A DNA stretch of 64,000 nucleotides from Ooceraea biroi (lineage: Eukaryota; Arthropoda; Insecta; Hymenoptera; Formicidae). Under the pieces are notes generated by a model. It had not been told where the DNA came from. It was given only the letters and a program-made list of their open reading frames with translations, and did not search any database. The number at the start of each line of letters is the position of its first letter. The first letter of the stretch is position 1. Below, in pieces: positions 23,610-35,512 of the stretch. Location: contig NC_039511.1 of the NCBI RefSeq assembly GCF_003672135.1, positions 16,824,279-16,888,278 of the forward strand, given 5' to 3'. A program made the translations under genes and the position numbers.

Positions 23610-25429
23610 TTACTTCTTCTTACGGTCTTGTGTACATTTCGGACAATACCACTTTCCTTTGGGTTTCGTAGTTAAGCCTACGCAAGCGAAGTGGAACCAT
23701 TCTATGGGACACTAAAAAATGCAAAAAAATCAAAACGATTATTTAACGTTTCTTTATTTTTCCTAACATTTATAGGGTGTTTTCCAGCTGAGGCACGCTA
23801 AAATTGCTTGCACTTCAAATTGTTGTTGGTACGGTTGAAATGTAGATTTAATTTCTGAAAATCTCCGTTTTTATTATATTTTATTACTAGTAAATAAATT
23901 TAAGCGTTCAATTCTCTTCGACCTCGATTGTAAACCTCGCAGGTATTATGTACACGTATATCTATATACCGGTTATCTGTTATATATTCAAAAATAAATT
24001 ATTACATTTACTACATATCGTACTTTTACGTATTGGGCAGTACAACACTGTTATGCTACGTTATCTGTGTAACTGCTGGAAAACACCCTTCAAGAAATGG
24101 TCTTTTCTTTAAACATAGATGTGAATAATGGGAAAAAGAACAGAAAACAACGTAACAGAGCAGTCATGCATGAAAACGTAGATGACAAGACTTACATCTG
24201 GATTATCACAGCCTATCATTTCTCCATATGATACTTGATGACAGAGGCAATAAGTTGGCTCGTTAGGATCAACGGGCATATCCAAAACATCTGCCGGATG
24301 TCCTAATGCTGACGAGTCCACTTGAGCACCACTACCCACAGCGCCAGTAGATGATGCTGAAACAACGGATCCACCTGAAATAAATTATATCGATGATTAA
24401 ACACGGGCATGTAATGTTCCAAAAATTGACAAGATCACAAGGTGGTTATAATTGTTTATAAACGTACCTTTCTTCTGTTTTTTCCTCGTATTCTTGGCTT
24501 CATCTTCGCTGCTCGCAACATTACCTTTCTTCCTTTTTTCCTTTTCTTTAAGCTTTTTTCTACCTTTCTTACTGGTGTTGCTCTCCTCTTGCGCTCGAGT
24601 ACTATTCAGCGTCTTGTCCTGTATCTCGGCTTCAAATCTCGCCAAGTCTGAATCCAGTCGTCTGATGTGTTTATCGACCAACTCATAAGTCTGAATAGCT
24701 AGTTGGACCTTGTCGTCGCCATACTCCTTAGCTTTGTTGAAGAGACTTTGAATAGAAGCGAGTTGTTCCTTCTTTTTCTCCGGTGACTCTTTCTTTATAT
24801 TTCTCAAGTACTCATCTGCCCGCTTGTCAATGTCCTTCATCAGACTTTGCGCCCTTGCGTCCAAATCCCGCATTAGCGTAAAGTTCCTTTGTAATTCGAT
24901 CGGCAAATGCTCAAGACCTATAACACATGTATTTTACTTTATCATTTTTATTTCATTCTAGATACGAAATACCACATAAATACCAATGTTGAAATAAAAC
25001 ATTTGTTCAATACTATTTGCTTAGCTTCTGAAACGTGTATCATAAAAGTGTAAGAATACTTATTATTAAGTCCATACTTATTCATATTGTTAGCAAACAG
25101 TTGCAAGCATGGATGGTATACAATTTGGGATTTTACAGAATTTTACTTATGAGAGAGAAGGAGAGTAGATAACAGAAACAATTTTATCACATATTGATTG
25201 AAGTGGAAAATGTTCACTCGCATCCTTCTCTCAGATTCTCTTGGATTAAATAATTATGGTTTCTGCTATTAAGTTGGATATATAGGCAAATGCAATTATC
25301 TCTGCACGAATCTAATATTTTTATCTTATTTCTTTTTTTTAGCTACTAGATGGTAGAAGAGATTTTAGAAAAATACACAATCCAGTACTTACTGTCGAGA
25401 TAGTGTTCTAAATATAATGCAGTTGTCAT
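23610..25429 (-). CDS. Ing5: Inhibitor of growth protein, ING4/ING5 type
   Basis: Minus-strand exons are 25429-25393, 24917-24468, 24374-24196 and 23711-23610, giving 255 residues. The start MTTALYLEHYLDS and LEHLPIELQRNF are the hallmark ING4/5 N-terminus, followed by a helical dimerisation domain ending in YELVDKHIRRLDSDLARFEA. A Lys-rich nuclear localisation stretch (KKGRKKLKEKEKRKKG) follows, then a Ser/Gly linker. The PHD finger runs from about residue 206 to the end (YCLCHQVSYGEMIGCDN, CPIEWFHFACVGL, KGKWYCPKC). The PHD reads H3K4me3; ING4/5 proteins bring HBO1 or MOZ-type acetyltransferase complexes to promoters. Which of the two vertebrate paralogues it equals cannot be said, as insects have one gene for both. 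Confidence 0.95.
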
Positions 25430-27281
25430 GTTGTATGTGCTTGTGTTTTATCTTCATATAAACAATGCAAACTATTTGTATATTGGTACGAATAAACTTT
25501 TCTACGACATCAGATGTACATTCAGATAAACATCGAAACCACTCAACACCATTCCATAGCGAGATCGACGGTTATGAATTATAAAAAATGATAGAAGGCG
25601 AACACTAAAGGTCGCCAGGAGTGATAGTAGAGCCCCTAAGCGGAATAAAATTCAACTACGGAATTTTTTCGGTTCCTTTCGTTTTAGGGTGAATTTACAC
25701 CTTGGCAGAATAGCAGAAAGCAGAAGCCAATCAGAACTCGCGCGGATAATCGACAGTTGGCGGAAAGATAGAAGCAGAAAAGCAGAATGTACTGTCGACT
25801 ACCAGCGCGAGTTCTGATTGGCTCCTGCTTTTCTGTTTTCTGCTATTCTGCCAAGGTGTGAATTCACCCTTACGATTATGATATGAAGATAAATCGATTA
25901 CGAATTACGATATTCGTTTTCAGAAGAATCAGCCACATCTTCGTGAAGGGCGAGTTTTTGGAAAAAAGTCTAGCTTCTCTTTTATATTTATAATATTGTT
26001 TTAGAAAGTTTTGAGATTCACATTGCAATATTCTTTACGAAGGTTTATATGTATATTATACATACAACAAGGAATATATTAAGAAAGAGGATAGAAAAAT
26101 ATTACTTTTCCGAGGCGAGAAAAGAAAAGTACGAAACTGTACATCTAAACGATTTTTTATGTTCAATTGACAGAGAACGTTGATGGATCCATCGAGTAGA
26201 GATTCGGAAGTCTATTACTAGAGACACTAGAGTCTCTAGAGTCCTACTTCTAGGGTCTCTATTCGTAACTAGAGGACTTTAGGCCCAATTCTATTCTATT
26301 CTTTGACGAATCAAGCGCTGGATGGCCTCATAAAAACACGGTGGACTAACGAAATCAAGAATCAAGAACAAAAAGATCAAAGAACCAACAGAGAGTAAAC
26401 ATACTAGTTCTCTCCTATTGGATTGAGCGTTATAGTTTGGACATCGGACATCGGCAGTGTGAATTCCCCATTCCTCAAAACATAAAAAGGCGGGAATTTA
26501 TTTCAAGTTCAAATAATGATCAATTAGAGCGCTGAAGAAAGATTCAAATTTTGCATACACCTAATAACGGCGCCAAATCTTCTACAATAAATTTTCTTTA
26601 ATTGTGCAAGTTTCTGATCCTTTTCTTTTTTGAGAAGGTAAGTTTTTAAAGCTACAAAAAATAACAAACAAAATGTTTCTCTCTCTCTTTCTCTGAAAAA
26701 ATATGTATTCGTGTGCGCACACGCAATTTTTACCCGCAAAATATATTATAAAATACTCTACATGACAATGAAGTAAATATATCATTTTATTAAGACTTAC
26801 GTTTGATTTCGTAAAATGGGAAATATATAATTAACATTAAATGATTGTAAAAGTATATATTAATATATAAACACTTATATGAGCAAAGTAAGGGAATTTA
26901 TCTGAAAAAGTCATGTTTCTATTTACTTCAAAGCGCAAATTGCACATTTACATTTGTAATAAATGCATCCTAACTTTCTCCTTTGACTTAACTATGTAAT
27001 TAAATAATTTTGATATAACTCTTGTCCCTCTTTTATTTTGCTTTGAATATTAAAATTCAAAATACATTATATAGTAACTAACTCTGGTAATGTGTTTACT
27101 TATAATACATTTTTATATCACAGTGATATATATATGCGCATATATATATATGTTATTATAATTATATCCTTATATTAAATACTTATGATGCATTCTTGTT
27201 AGTAAAGAGAATAAATACAGGGAAGGTATACTGAATTTCCATACATTTTTCATAAGACTGAACTTTAGCAATTAACCCGAT
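25430..27281. other. Spacer between ING promoter and WASp 3' end
   Basis: 1.85 kb without a recognisable gene. It includes the palindromic element at 25686-25871 and an imperfectly palindromic stretch at about 26200-26285 built on the words TCTAGAGT, CTAGAGAC and CTCTATT. Beyond 26500 the sequence is A/T-rich, probably downstream flank of WASp. Confidence 0.45.
25686..25871. mobile_element. Palindromic MITE-like element
   Basis: About 186 bases with long terminal inverted repeats. The left end AGGGTGAATTTACACCTTGG and the right end (reverse complement AAGGGTGAATTCACACCTTG) continue for about 55 bases, including GGCAGAATAGCAG and CCAATCAGAACTCGCG, with few mismatches. There is no coding capacity. 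Possible TTA-type target duplication at the edges is ambiguous. It lies about 260 bases upstream of the ING start codon. Confidence 0.75.
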
Positions 27282-29572
27282 TTAATCGTCCCATTCATCG
27301 TCATCGGTTGTGTCACTAGTTGAATCTTCACTCTCGCTATGAATTGCGCGAGATCGTTCGGCCAAAGCCCTGGATAACGCGTCAGCTAGGCCACCGCGAG
27401 GTGCGGATGTCATATTTAATTTCACTTCATTTGGAACAGGTTTTAATTCAATCCCTTCACGTATCTGTCGTAACAACTCTCCTCTCGAATCTTCAACTAG
27501 CGTTGGTTTCACTTCTGTCTTATTCACTTTCTGTAAAGTAAGATATCTTGACTTAAAAGTGAACATTCTCGGTATTATTAGGAACAAATAATTAATGTTT
27601 CTATAAATTAAATTAGTTGTTAATCAAGTATTTTATGGTTATGCGTACCCTTAAAGTTGTGCCGCTTCTAATAGACTCCATAAGCATCGGTCTCAGGTCT
27701 ATGAAAGATTCATCGTTATTGTTGTTGGTAGCATTCGTGTTGATCGTTATACTGTTGGCATTGTTTGTATCAGGTAAAGGCGGTGGTGGCGGTGGTACGG
27801 GAACGTTTACGCCGATTCTCGAAGGAGGGGTTGGTGGCGGCGGAGGTGGGGGTGGAGGTAAAACTGGTGCTGAGGTTACAACAGGTGGAGGTGGTCTCGA
27901 GGGTACGGTTCTGTGTGCCAGTGAAACAGTGGACGGAGGAGCGCTGGGAAGTGCGCTCGTAGACAAGCTAGGTGGAACACTTGATACTGCGGGAACTGCG
28001 TTAAGACGATTCGGGGGTAAAGGCGGAGCGCTACGTGTCTGATGCTAAAACAATATTTTCATTAGAATTATAGATGTGACATTACAGTCCTTTCGAATTT
28101 GATTTAAATTATTGGGTCAGTTAAAAAATTTGGTTCAAGATTTTCCATTTTTCAAATTAACACGTAATACAGATAACAATGTTGATTATAGTGACAGTGC
28201 ATATAGATTACTTGCTTGATAAATAATATTTCTACCGAATACAATAAAGTAAAATTCGATTCGTAAAAATTGAACCGAACTTTTCGACTAGTCCCATTTT
28301 ATTCCGAATAAAATAAAACTCACAGGTATCATTCGCGCCGGAACAGGAGGTGGATACTCTTGTCTTTGTGGCAATGTAGGAGGCGGATTATTGCTTTTTG
28401 CATTTGCCAATGGTCGAATATCTTCCTGCACTGCACTCATACCTCCATTCCTCTCGATGAAATCATAAATGAACTTTCGAGTACCTTTATCTTGGAGTTC
28501 ATGTTCCGACACGCCAGCATTATTGAAAAATTGTTGTAACTCTGCATCAACAGAATCTAATTCTAGACCTTTATTATTTACATCCCATCCTAAGTGTGCT
28601 ACATGCCTGTAAGAGATTAAAATGACATGTATAGAATAATATGTATATATATATACACATTATATATAACAAAATGAGATAAAGATACATGAGAAAGTGT
28701 AAATTCATACCTAAAATTTGAAGGAAGACTAATATCATCTTTAGTTAATTTGCGTTTAAGATCCTGCTCGCTTCTCTTCTTTTTAGTTCTGTACATCGAG
28801 CTACTTGATGCACTTCTATTAACGCCAATTGTAGTAGGTGCGCCATTCGATAAATGGCTCGATAAGCCCGATGCGATAAAGGGTGACGCACTACCTTGAT
28901 TTTTCCAAGGCAAAGTGCCACTAGACTGTGTTTCTTTCGCTTTCTTCTCTTGCCTTCTCTGTCTTTTAGCGTTTAATTTGCCAAGGAGTATATTTCTGTA
29001 AAGTGAGTTGAACATTTCCTACCGTTTTCTTTTTTCAATCAGTCGAATTGATCTTTTGTTCATTCCATCGACATACCTCAACGTAATAGCTTCAGTTTCG
29101 CTCGCAAAGTTAAATGCAGCCATACAGTCTTCAGCTTCGAATGTATGAAAATATGACATTGGTGCTTTATAATCCATTGAATTATAGATTTCATGCTCCC
29201 ACAACATTGCCTTTCTTTGCAAACAATAGAGCCGCAAAAAAAAACTGCGTCTTGGATTGTCCCTTATCAGAGTCATGATACCTGTGCTTTTTTTTACCCA
29301 ATCTCTATGTAAGGGAGATTCAGTCAAATACAGTTGTATAACTCCAGCTGCTAAACACTAAACAAACAAATGAGTAACTGTGATATACATGTTGAGAGCA
29401 GGAAGCAAAGAGAGAATATTACAATGACAACAATAATGAACAATCTGTTTGATTAGCTAAAATTATGTAAATAGGCACACACTTGCTAAATAACAAAAGA
29501 AAGGTTCTACTTTCTGTTTTTTTATTGAGAGGTAATATTTGTCCGTGATGTAAAAGATACGACAGTTATAAT

Positions 29573-29612
<40 letters not shown>

Positions 29613-30307
29613 CGCACACGCACACTCACACATACATATTTAGATATTTTCATGAACAACGCAATAATCATTAAATAAATATAATGCCGACTAAAAGAAT
29701 AAATTATATTCTCTTGTACGAATCGTGTATATTGTTTGTTTAATTTGCTGACATTTGATTTATTGAAATGTGATTTCCCATTTTGCACAGAAATATACAT
29801 TTACATATACATTCTGTTACGCTTTTCAGTAGTATTGTCCTTTGAGCGTTGAAGCAATATTTCAAAGTTATATGTATCAAGCTAAATTTTTCAAGTCTTC
29901 TCAACTTTTACTTTACATGTATGAAATTAAAAACTCACGATTATATCCGTTTCTTTTCTTTACAATAATAACAAACTTATTAAGAAAAATTATAGAAAGA
30001 TGCAATAATAATCTGCTAATCCGCTACTGTGACACACATAAAGACGCATGGAGTAATAAAGGAAGAATGACAATGTATTTGGAGGAAAAAACTTGAAAAT
30101 TATTCGCAGATGGAAACAATAATGACAATTAAATTGCAAAATCGACCAAAGGATTAAAGTTCGGCATTGATTAGAGCGATGTTGGCAATCGCGTGAGAAA
30201 ATGGCCCTTACCTGACATCGATTCCCTATCAGTTGAAAAACTTGCTCATTTTCTTCCGGTTTTAATAATATCGTGCCTCTATGCTTATCCGTATTGCCCG
30301 ACTTCAT
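27282..30307 (-). CDS. WASp: Wiskott-Aldrich syndrome protein (WASp), actin nucleation-promoting factor
   Basis: Minus-strand exons are 30307-30212, 29357-29077, 28995-28711, 28606-28324, 28044-27649 and 27530-27282, all in phase, giving 529 residues (fly WASp is 527). Domains in order: WH1/EVH1 over residues 1-126 (LKPEENEQVFQLIG, SFFLRLYCL, YFHTFEAEDCMAAFNFA); a basic patch (KRQRRQEKKAK); the GTPase-binding CRIB at about 211 (ISLPSNFRHVAHLGWD); a proline-rich region with runs of up to ten Pro; two WH2 motifs (LRPMLMESIRSGTTLR and RGELLRQIREGIELKPV); a central helix (LADALSRALAERSRAI); and the acidic, Trp-containing end DDDEWDD that contacts Arp2/3. It couples Cdc42 and SH3 proteins to branched actin assembly. 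Intron 1 contains a TG repeat. Confidence 0.97.
29575..29609. repeat. TG microsatellite in WASp intron 1
   Basis: A plus-strand run of about 17 TG units followed by TATACGCACACGCACACTCACACA, so that TG and CA tracts face each other and could pair. Confidence 0.85.
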
Positions 30308-30556
30308 GCTATCGTCGAACGAGGTTAGAATCGTCAGGCAGTTAAATATTGCGCAGTCTAAGACTGATCCTCTTCTCGCAACCTAAAATCTTTCCTTTCT
30401 GATTCTTACGTCATGCGTGTCAATTTACCTATTCGCTTGCACTGCTTAAATATATGTACATACATACATACAACACAACGAGACTCCGATCAGATGATAA
30501 AAGAAGTAAAAAGTGCTGCGAAATTTGTAGCCACGATAGCAACTTTTATTAGTCAG

Positions 30557-30765
30557 TCAAACGCTCCTTGGTCTTTTATCAGCAACAATAATAGTACCAG
30601 ATACAGATAGTACTGCTGCAATACCGTCACCGTGCAATACGAAAGAGCCAAATCCCATCCGGTGATACATACTTGTACACGCATGCGCGAGAACGTCATC
30701 ATTGATGCCAAGATCTTTCTCTTGCAGAAACAACCATCTATTGCTAATCCACATAATCTATCATA
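30557..30765 (-). CDS. Putative terminal exon, unknown
   Basis: A reverse frame follows an acceptor-like TATGATAG at 30766 and runs about 66 codons to a TGA. It contains GINDDVLAHACTSMYHRMGF and ends GTIIVADKRPRSV. Amino acid composition is balanced, unlike the neighbouring shadow frames, but I recognise no family and find no upstream exon that joins. Chance is a real possibility. Confidence 0.2.
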
Positions 30766-31808
30766 AAAGTATATTTTTTCAATATAAAGAAACAATTTAA
30801 TAAAATAATCATGTTGACAAGTTGCAAGATATTATAGCTGCGTAAATTAATTCGGTGCTTTTTCTGTTTTAAGAAATTGTGTCTTTATTTACTTTCTTTT
30901 TGTTTCGAGCTGGTATTCGTCAGCTACCGAATAGATGGGAACAAGTATTAGAAAATGATTTCTTATTTTTTCTCAACTCAAACTTCAAACTCAATTTAAA
31001 AAAAAAGTACTGAATTAATTTGCATACCTAATACATATAAAATATACAATAAATATATACATGCATTTCGATACAGATGGATAATTTTTATTTTCATTTA
31101 AGGTTTCAATTTCTTCAATTATAAATTAAATGAAAAAATAAAGCGGAAAAATTCCTCTCCGATTTTAATGAATTTCAGGTATTTTATAATCTATGCCAAG
31201 TAAACAATATATTTGTTTCAAATGTTTAGTTTTTCTTTAAACAAATATTTCATTGAAACAATGAAAGATTCGATGTAAAAGAATATTTCAAATACATTTT
31301 ATTCAAGTACACTTTATAAGAATATTCAGATTTTATCAAAATATCAGATTCTTTAGAATACGTAAAAAATATTTTTCCTTTTCCTTTATTTACTAATGAT
31401 TTGGAAAATTAAATCTAACCGTATTTATTACTTACCGATGACGTATTAATGACAAATTAGCTAAAAACAGGCATGATAACAGGTTTGTTCATGTTGCTTT
31501 TTACACCTTTGCACTTTTATACGCAAATATACAATATCAGACATTAGAGAAAAAAAAAAGAGAAAGAATAAAAGTTGGCAGAAGATAGAACGAACCAACA
31601 CGAACAAACCTTGTGCCAATTGTGTACGCGCGAAGCAACGCACGAGTGTATATACAAGATCAACGCTTGTGAGGACGTAGAGCGAATTGAATTCTTGAAA
31701 AGAGTCCTATACCGTGATTTTCATAATAAAAATAAAAATATTAACAATAATAATAATCGAGATATGCAGATGAACAAATTTGTATATGCTCGCCTTTGTA
31801 TCGCATAA

Positions 31809-32096
31809 TCATAGTAGTATCAACTTGGCGCTATCACTGGCCGATTCCAGTAGAAGAGACGTAACAACAGGAAAAACTTGTGTTTCGTACAGTCGGGCTT
31901 TGGTGCCCGACTCTCGGATACTCGATACCTGCTGAGAACTCGTACTCAGACTTCGAACGGCACGGTCAGCCGCTTCATTCCAACTCTTCCAGTTCACTTC
32001 TTCGTTACCTGAAAAATCCAGTGTCGGGCATCTACGCATACGCAATTTATACAGTCCGTCTATAGCACATGTGCGATAGATTTGATGCTTCTCCAT
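31809..32096 (-). CDS. Unassigned open frame, 95 codons
   Basis: Reverse frame starting MEKHQIYRTCAIDGLY and ending ESASDSAKLILL. It is rich in Ser and Glu, with balanced composition and somewhat higher GC than the flanks. No signal peptide, membrane segment or known motif is seen. It could be a decayed exon or chance. Confidence 0.2.
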   Translation of the reverse strand: MEKHQIYRTCAIDGLYKLRMRRCPTLDFSGNEEVNWKSWNEAADRAVRSLSTSSQQVSSIRESGTKARLYETQVFPVVTSLLLESASDSAKLILL

Positions 32097-32800
32097 TAGG
32101 AATTGATGGATATTCTCTTATGAATGTAAATATTGTCATCAATGATGGTTACAAACTGTGACAAATTTACATTTTTTTCTACGCAAAGTATCTTGCGAAA
32201 TATAATAGAGAGAAAAATGTGTGTGCGTCTTTTCGTGAAAAAACAACATTTACAAATATTATATCTAAAGTATAGTTAAAGTCGGTTTCTATAAAAGATC
32301 TTATTAAAAATGATTGGCAATTAGCAATGTTCTTCCTTTCTCAGCTAAATATTATATTATTGAACTTTTAATGAATCAGTCAGACAATTGTCCCACTAGT
32401 AACATTTTTTAATAAAGAGTGATGATTTAATATTTTGTTCACAATATATCAAATTGGTAATATTAGTGTAAGTTGTTTAAAATTTATTAAATTTAGAATG
32501 TATAATTCAATAATAAAGCAAATGTCCACAAATGAACATAAAAATGAGAATAACAAGGAGGAGAGTACGATATATAACGATATGTTCGCACGCACGCACG
32601 CACACGTGCAATACAAAGACAGAGGAATATATAATATATAATTCGACGGAAAAAAATTCAATGAAATTTATAATATTCTTATTCACAATATCTCGATATA
32701 ATGGTACAGAAGCCTATTTCCCATTAGACTTGACACAAAAGCTTAATTAAAAAAATGATTAAAAAAAAAAGGAAAAGAACAATGCGTCCTAAGGATATCT

Positions 32801-34756
32801 TTACTTCTTACTTTTCAACTTATCTGAGCCTTCGTCGAAAGTAGGATCTTGAATGTTCAACATCAAACTATTGCCACTGAGATACACCCTGTTTTGCGAA
32901 TTGGCGATCTAAAAACAAAAGGAATCGCTCTATATGTAGCAATATTATAATTTAATTAGTAATTACTTAAATGCTTTCTTCAAGCACGTGAAATATATTA
33001 ATGTTTGTTCAAAAATGTTGGATATATATATATATATATATATATATTTTTGAAGATTTTAACAATGTTGAATTATAAGTTTGCACTAACGTTAGAAAAA
33101 CTACTTACTGTACGCGAAATGTTTTGTGCTGCTCGCAGTTTACGTAGCTTCAAGTATCCAGGGTTCTGGCCAACAGCTAAACCAAGGTGCACGGTGGTTA
33201 AGGTAAATATGATTTGTATTTACAAGTTCTTAATTGTACACTTACACTTGGACGAATCAGTGTGTTACGAACTTTAACTAATCCCTAATCAACAACAATT
33301 TTGGAAAAAAATGACAAATAATTGTAAGAAAATTTATATTTACATAGCAACATTTATACAGGATTGTCTCCCTTGTTTCAATTAATAGAGCACGATTAGT
33401 TAAATAAATCAAGCAAATGGACGTTTTCGAAAGGATATCATTTTAGCTGCTTCTGCCTCGCCTTCAGCCTGTACGATCTTTTGCTGACGTTCTTGTTTAG
33501 CTCTTTCCACCACAAATGCAGCTCGTTGAGCCTCTTGTTGTGCCACTTGCTTGGCCTCGACTGCAGCGGTATATTCCTTACCAAAACTAAGCTCCGTTAT
33601 CGACACATCATCCAGAACAATGTTGAAATCTCGAGCACGTTCCGTTAATTCCTTGCGTACCATAATAGACACTTGCTGTCTTTGCGTAATTAATTGCGAA
33701 GCATTGAATTTTGCAACAACCGACTTGAGTACTTCATTGCAGATACTTGGTAATACCTGTACATTATTCACTTTTATTTATCCATCAGTTGATTTAAACC
33801 GTATAATTGTATTTTAATTTTGTTACAAGTTTAGATCAATCGTCTGACGATTATAATGAAATAAACCTAATATATTTCTCTTCAGAAATCAAAATTTTAA
33901 CTATCGAGAAATGTGTCAGGGAACCTTCTCATCATAGTCTAGACCCAACTGTCGGTACATAGCCGGTAATGTGCTTGCATCAGGACGTGAAAGGACACGT
34001 AGTGAAATGTTAACCATCTGTAAATCTTTAGATCCCGTAGGTGACGAGATCTTTCTTGGTCTGCTTCTAATATCGTAAATTATTGGATAGTGAAACCATG
34101 GAACACGGAAGTGTAAACCTTCAGTCATAATATCTTTCTGAATACCTCCCAATCGAGAAAATATAATCGCTCTATGACCAGCCTCCACTGAAAAACATGC
34201 AACTTTGATTATTTATGTCTCGTTATTTCCCGTAAATAAAGCTTAACTCTCGAGTTTCGAGAATTGTGCAAAAGCAAGTTTTTTTTCCATTAACTTTATA
34301 GTAACTTTAGTGTAACGTGCAGTAGCGATGACTAAATATGAGAGAAAGTCTCTCGGAACAAAGATGAAAATATAAATAACAAATATCGTACAAAAGGAAC
34401 TTGTATACTTTTCCCCACGATATATTGCATCATCATAAATTATATAATCAGAATTACTCGCTACCGAAAGAAAAATTTTATTGTTACGACTATAACTTGG
34501 ATCTATTATACCTTGATCAAATTCGGATTTAGAATCATTATTTATTCAAGAAGAAAATATTTATCGATTAGTATTCAATCCGATCCGAAATTATTCCGTA
34601 AAAACATAAAGGAAATTGAGGTTAACCTGTATACATGGATTTGGAGGCACTGTATACCGCGACACCAGCGGCAGCGAGAACCTTTAAGCTCATGGGCACT
34701 CCGTTCGTACCCTTGCCAAAACGTGAAGCCATTTCGCTGAATTTATTTTGCGCCAT
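32801..34756 (-). CDS. Phb2: Prohibitin-2
   Basis: Minus-strand exons are 34756-34627, 34187-33925, 33756-33439, 33186-33109 and 32908-32801, giving 298 residues (human 299). An N-terminal hydrophobic segment at about residues 24-42 anchors the protein in the mitochondrial inner membrane. The PHB/SPFH domain follows (EAGHRAIIFSRLGGIQ, DIRSRPRKISSPTGSKDLQM, LGLDYDEKVLPSICNEVLKS), then the assembly coiled coil (EAKQVAQQEAQRAAFVVERA) and LGLAVGQNPGYLKLRKLRAA. With prohibitin-1 it forms ring assemblies that scaffold m-AAA proteases, cristae and cardiolipin. Intron 3 has AT-AC ends of the U12 class (see separate entry); all other introns are GT-AG. The start follows the family N-terminus MAQ.KF.. 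Confidence 0.96.
33187..33438 (-). other. U12-type AT-AC intron of prohibitin-2
   Basis: The exon upstream ends GCT AAA ATG at 33439 and the intron opens ATATCCTTTC, a perfect minor-spliceosome 5' site. It closes with CCTTAACCACCGTGCAC before CTT GGT TTA. The CCTTAAC branch site lies at 33197-33203, 10-12 bases from the AC end, as minor introns require. No GT-AG alternative restores the conserved KMLGLAVGQ junction. Length is 252 bases, phase 0. Confidence 0.92.
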
Positions 34757-35512
34757 TTCAGAAAAATCAACCGAACGTGAACGTCCAGACGATTAAAAAG
34801 ATGAAGCACACAGAAAATCCTCGTGTCTGAGAAGGAGACAATTGTACAGGATGAAAAAGTACTGGACAACTGGAGTGATATCGCCGGTTAGTTCACCATA
34901 AACTTATAAATACAGAGATGCTGAGAAAAAGGAAACTAGTTACTACTAGTTGTCAAGGCACAACGCCCCCTTATGTCTTTTTACAGGCCCTCTTGTCGAC
35001 GATGCTTCATGTTTCGACTAAAACCGGAAAACTGAATTCTTAAATGGTATTTAAAATGAGAAATATAGATAATATGAATAAAAAACTAAATTTTTATTTT
35101 TGTCTTAAATTTTGACGTACATTACAACATGTTGCGAGTTTTTCAAAACTCAGAAGGGGAGAACAACACTTCCGCCATTGAATTTCCTTGTAAGTAAATT
35201 TCGGTAATGCGGTGCATACGATGCGACGCAATCGTTACGCACACGCGCGCCATCTTAATTGTTTTCTTTTAATTTTTAAGCGAACGTTTGTTCTTCTCGT
35301 AAATGAACTTTCCGTAAATGTTTGTTCGCACACAAGCAAATTTCATTTCATTATATATTTCGAAAACTCTTTTTTATAGTATATAAAATAATTCAATAAG
35401 TAATTAATTGTAAGTAATGGCAAATTACTATTGCATTTATATATCAACGTTGATCTTTTATTAGTTTTGATTCTTCTTAAATTCAATGAGACTATCATAC
35501 GAGAAATAGCTC
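34757..35512. other. Spacer between prohibitin-2 promoter and THAP gene 3' end
   Basis: 756 bases. The first part is presumably the prohibitin-2 promoter; a pair of ACTAGTTACTACTAGT-like repeats sits at 34937-34952. From 35270 on it is A/T-rich and likely 3' flank of the THAP gene. No gene seen. Confidence 0.4.

Larger units (their letters stand above)
30308..32800. other. Spacer between WASp and prohibitin-2, mostly without a gene
   Basis: 2.5 kb. The 50-100 bases upstream of the WASp start and the region around 31800-32090 have more balanced composition, the rest is A/T-rich. Two reverse-strand frames (30557-30754 and 31809-32096) read more like protein than their surroundings but match no family; they are listed separately. 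Confidence 0.4.

Noticed and set aside
24442..24688. Hydrophobic plus-strand frames suggesting a membrane protein
   Set aside because: Antisense of the Lys-rich linker of the ING protein.
27617..28042. Gly/Val-rich 141-codon plus-strand frame
   Set aside because: Antisense of the WASp proline-rich region, where Pro codons read as Gly on the other strand.
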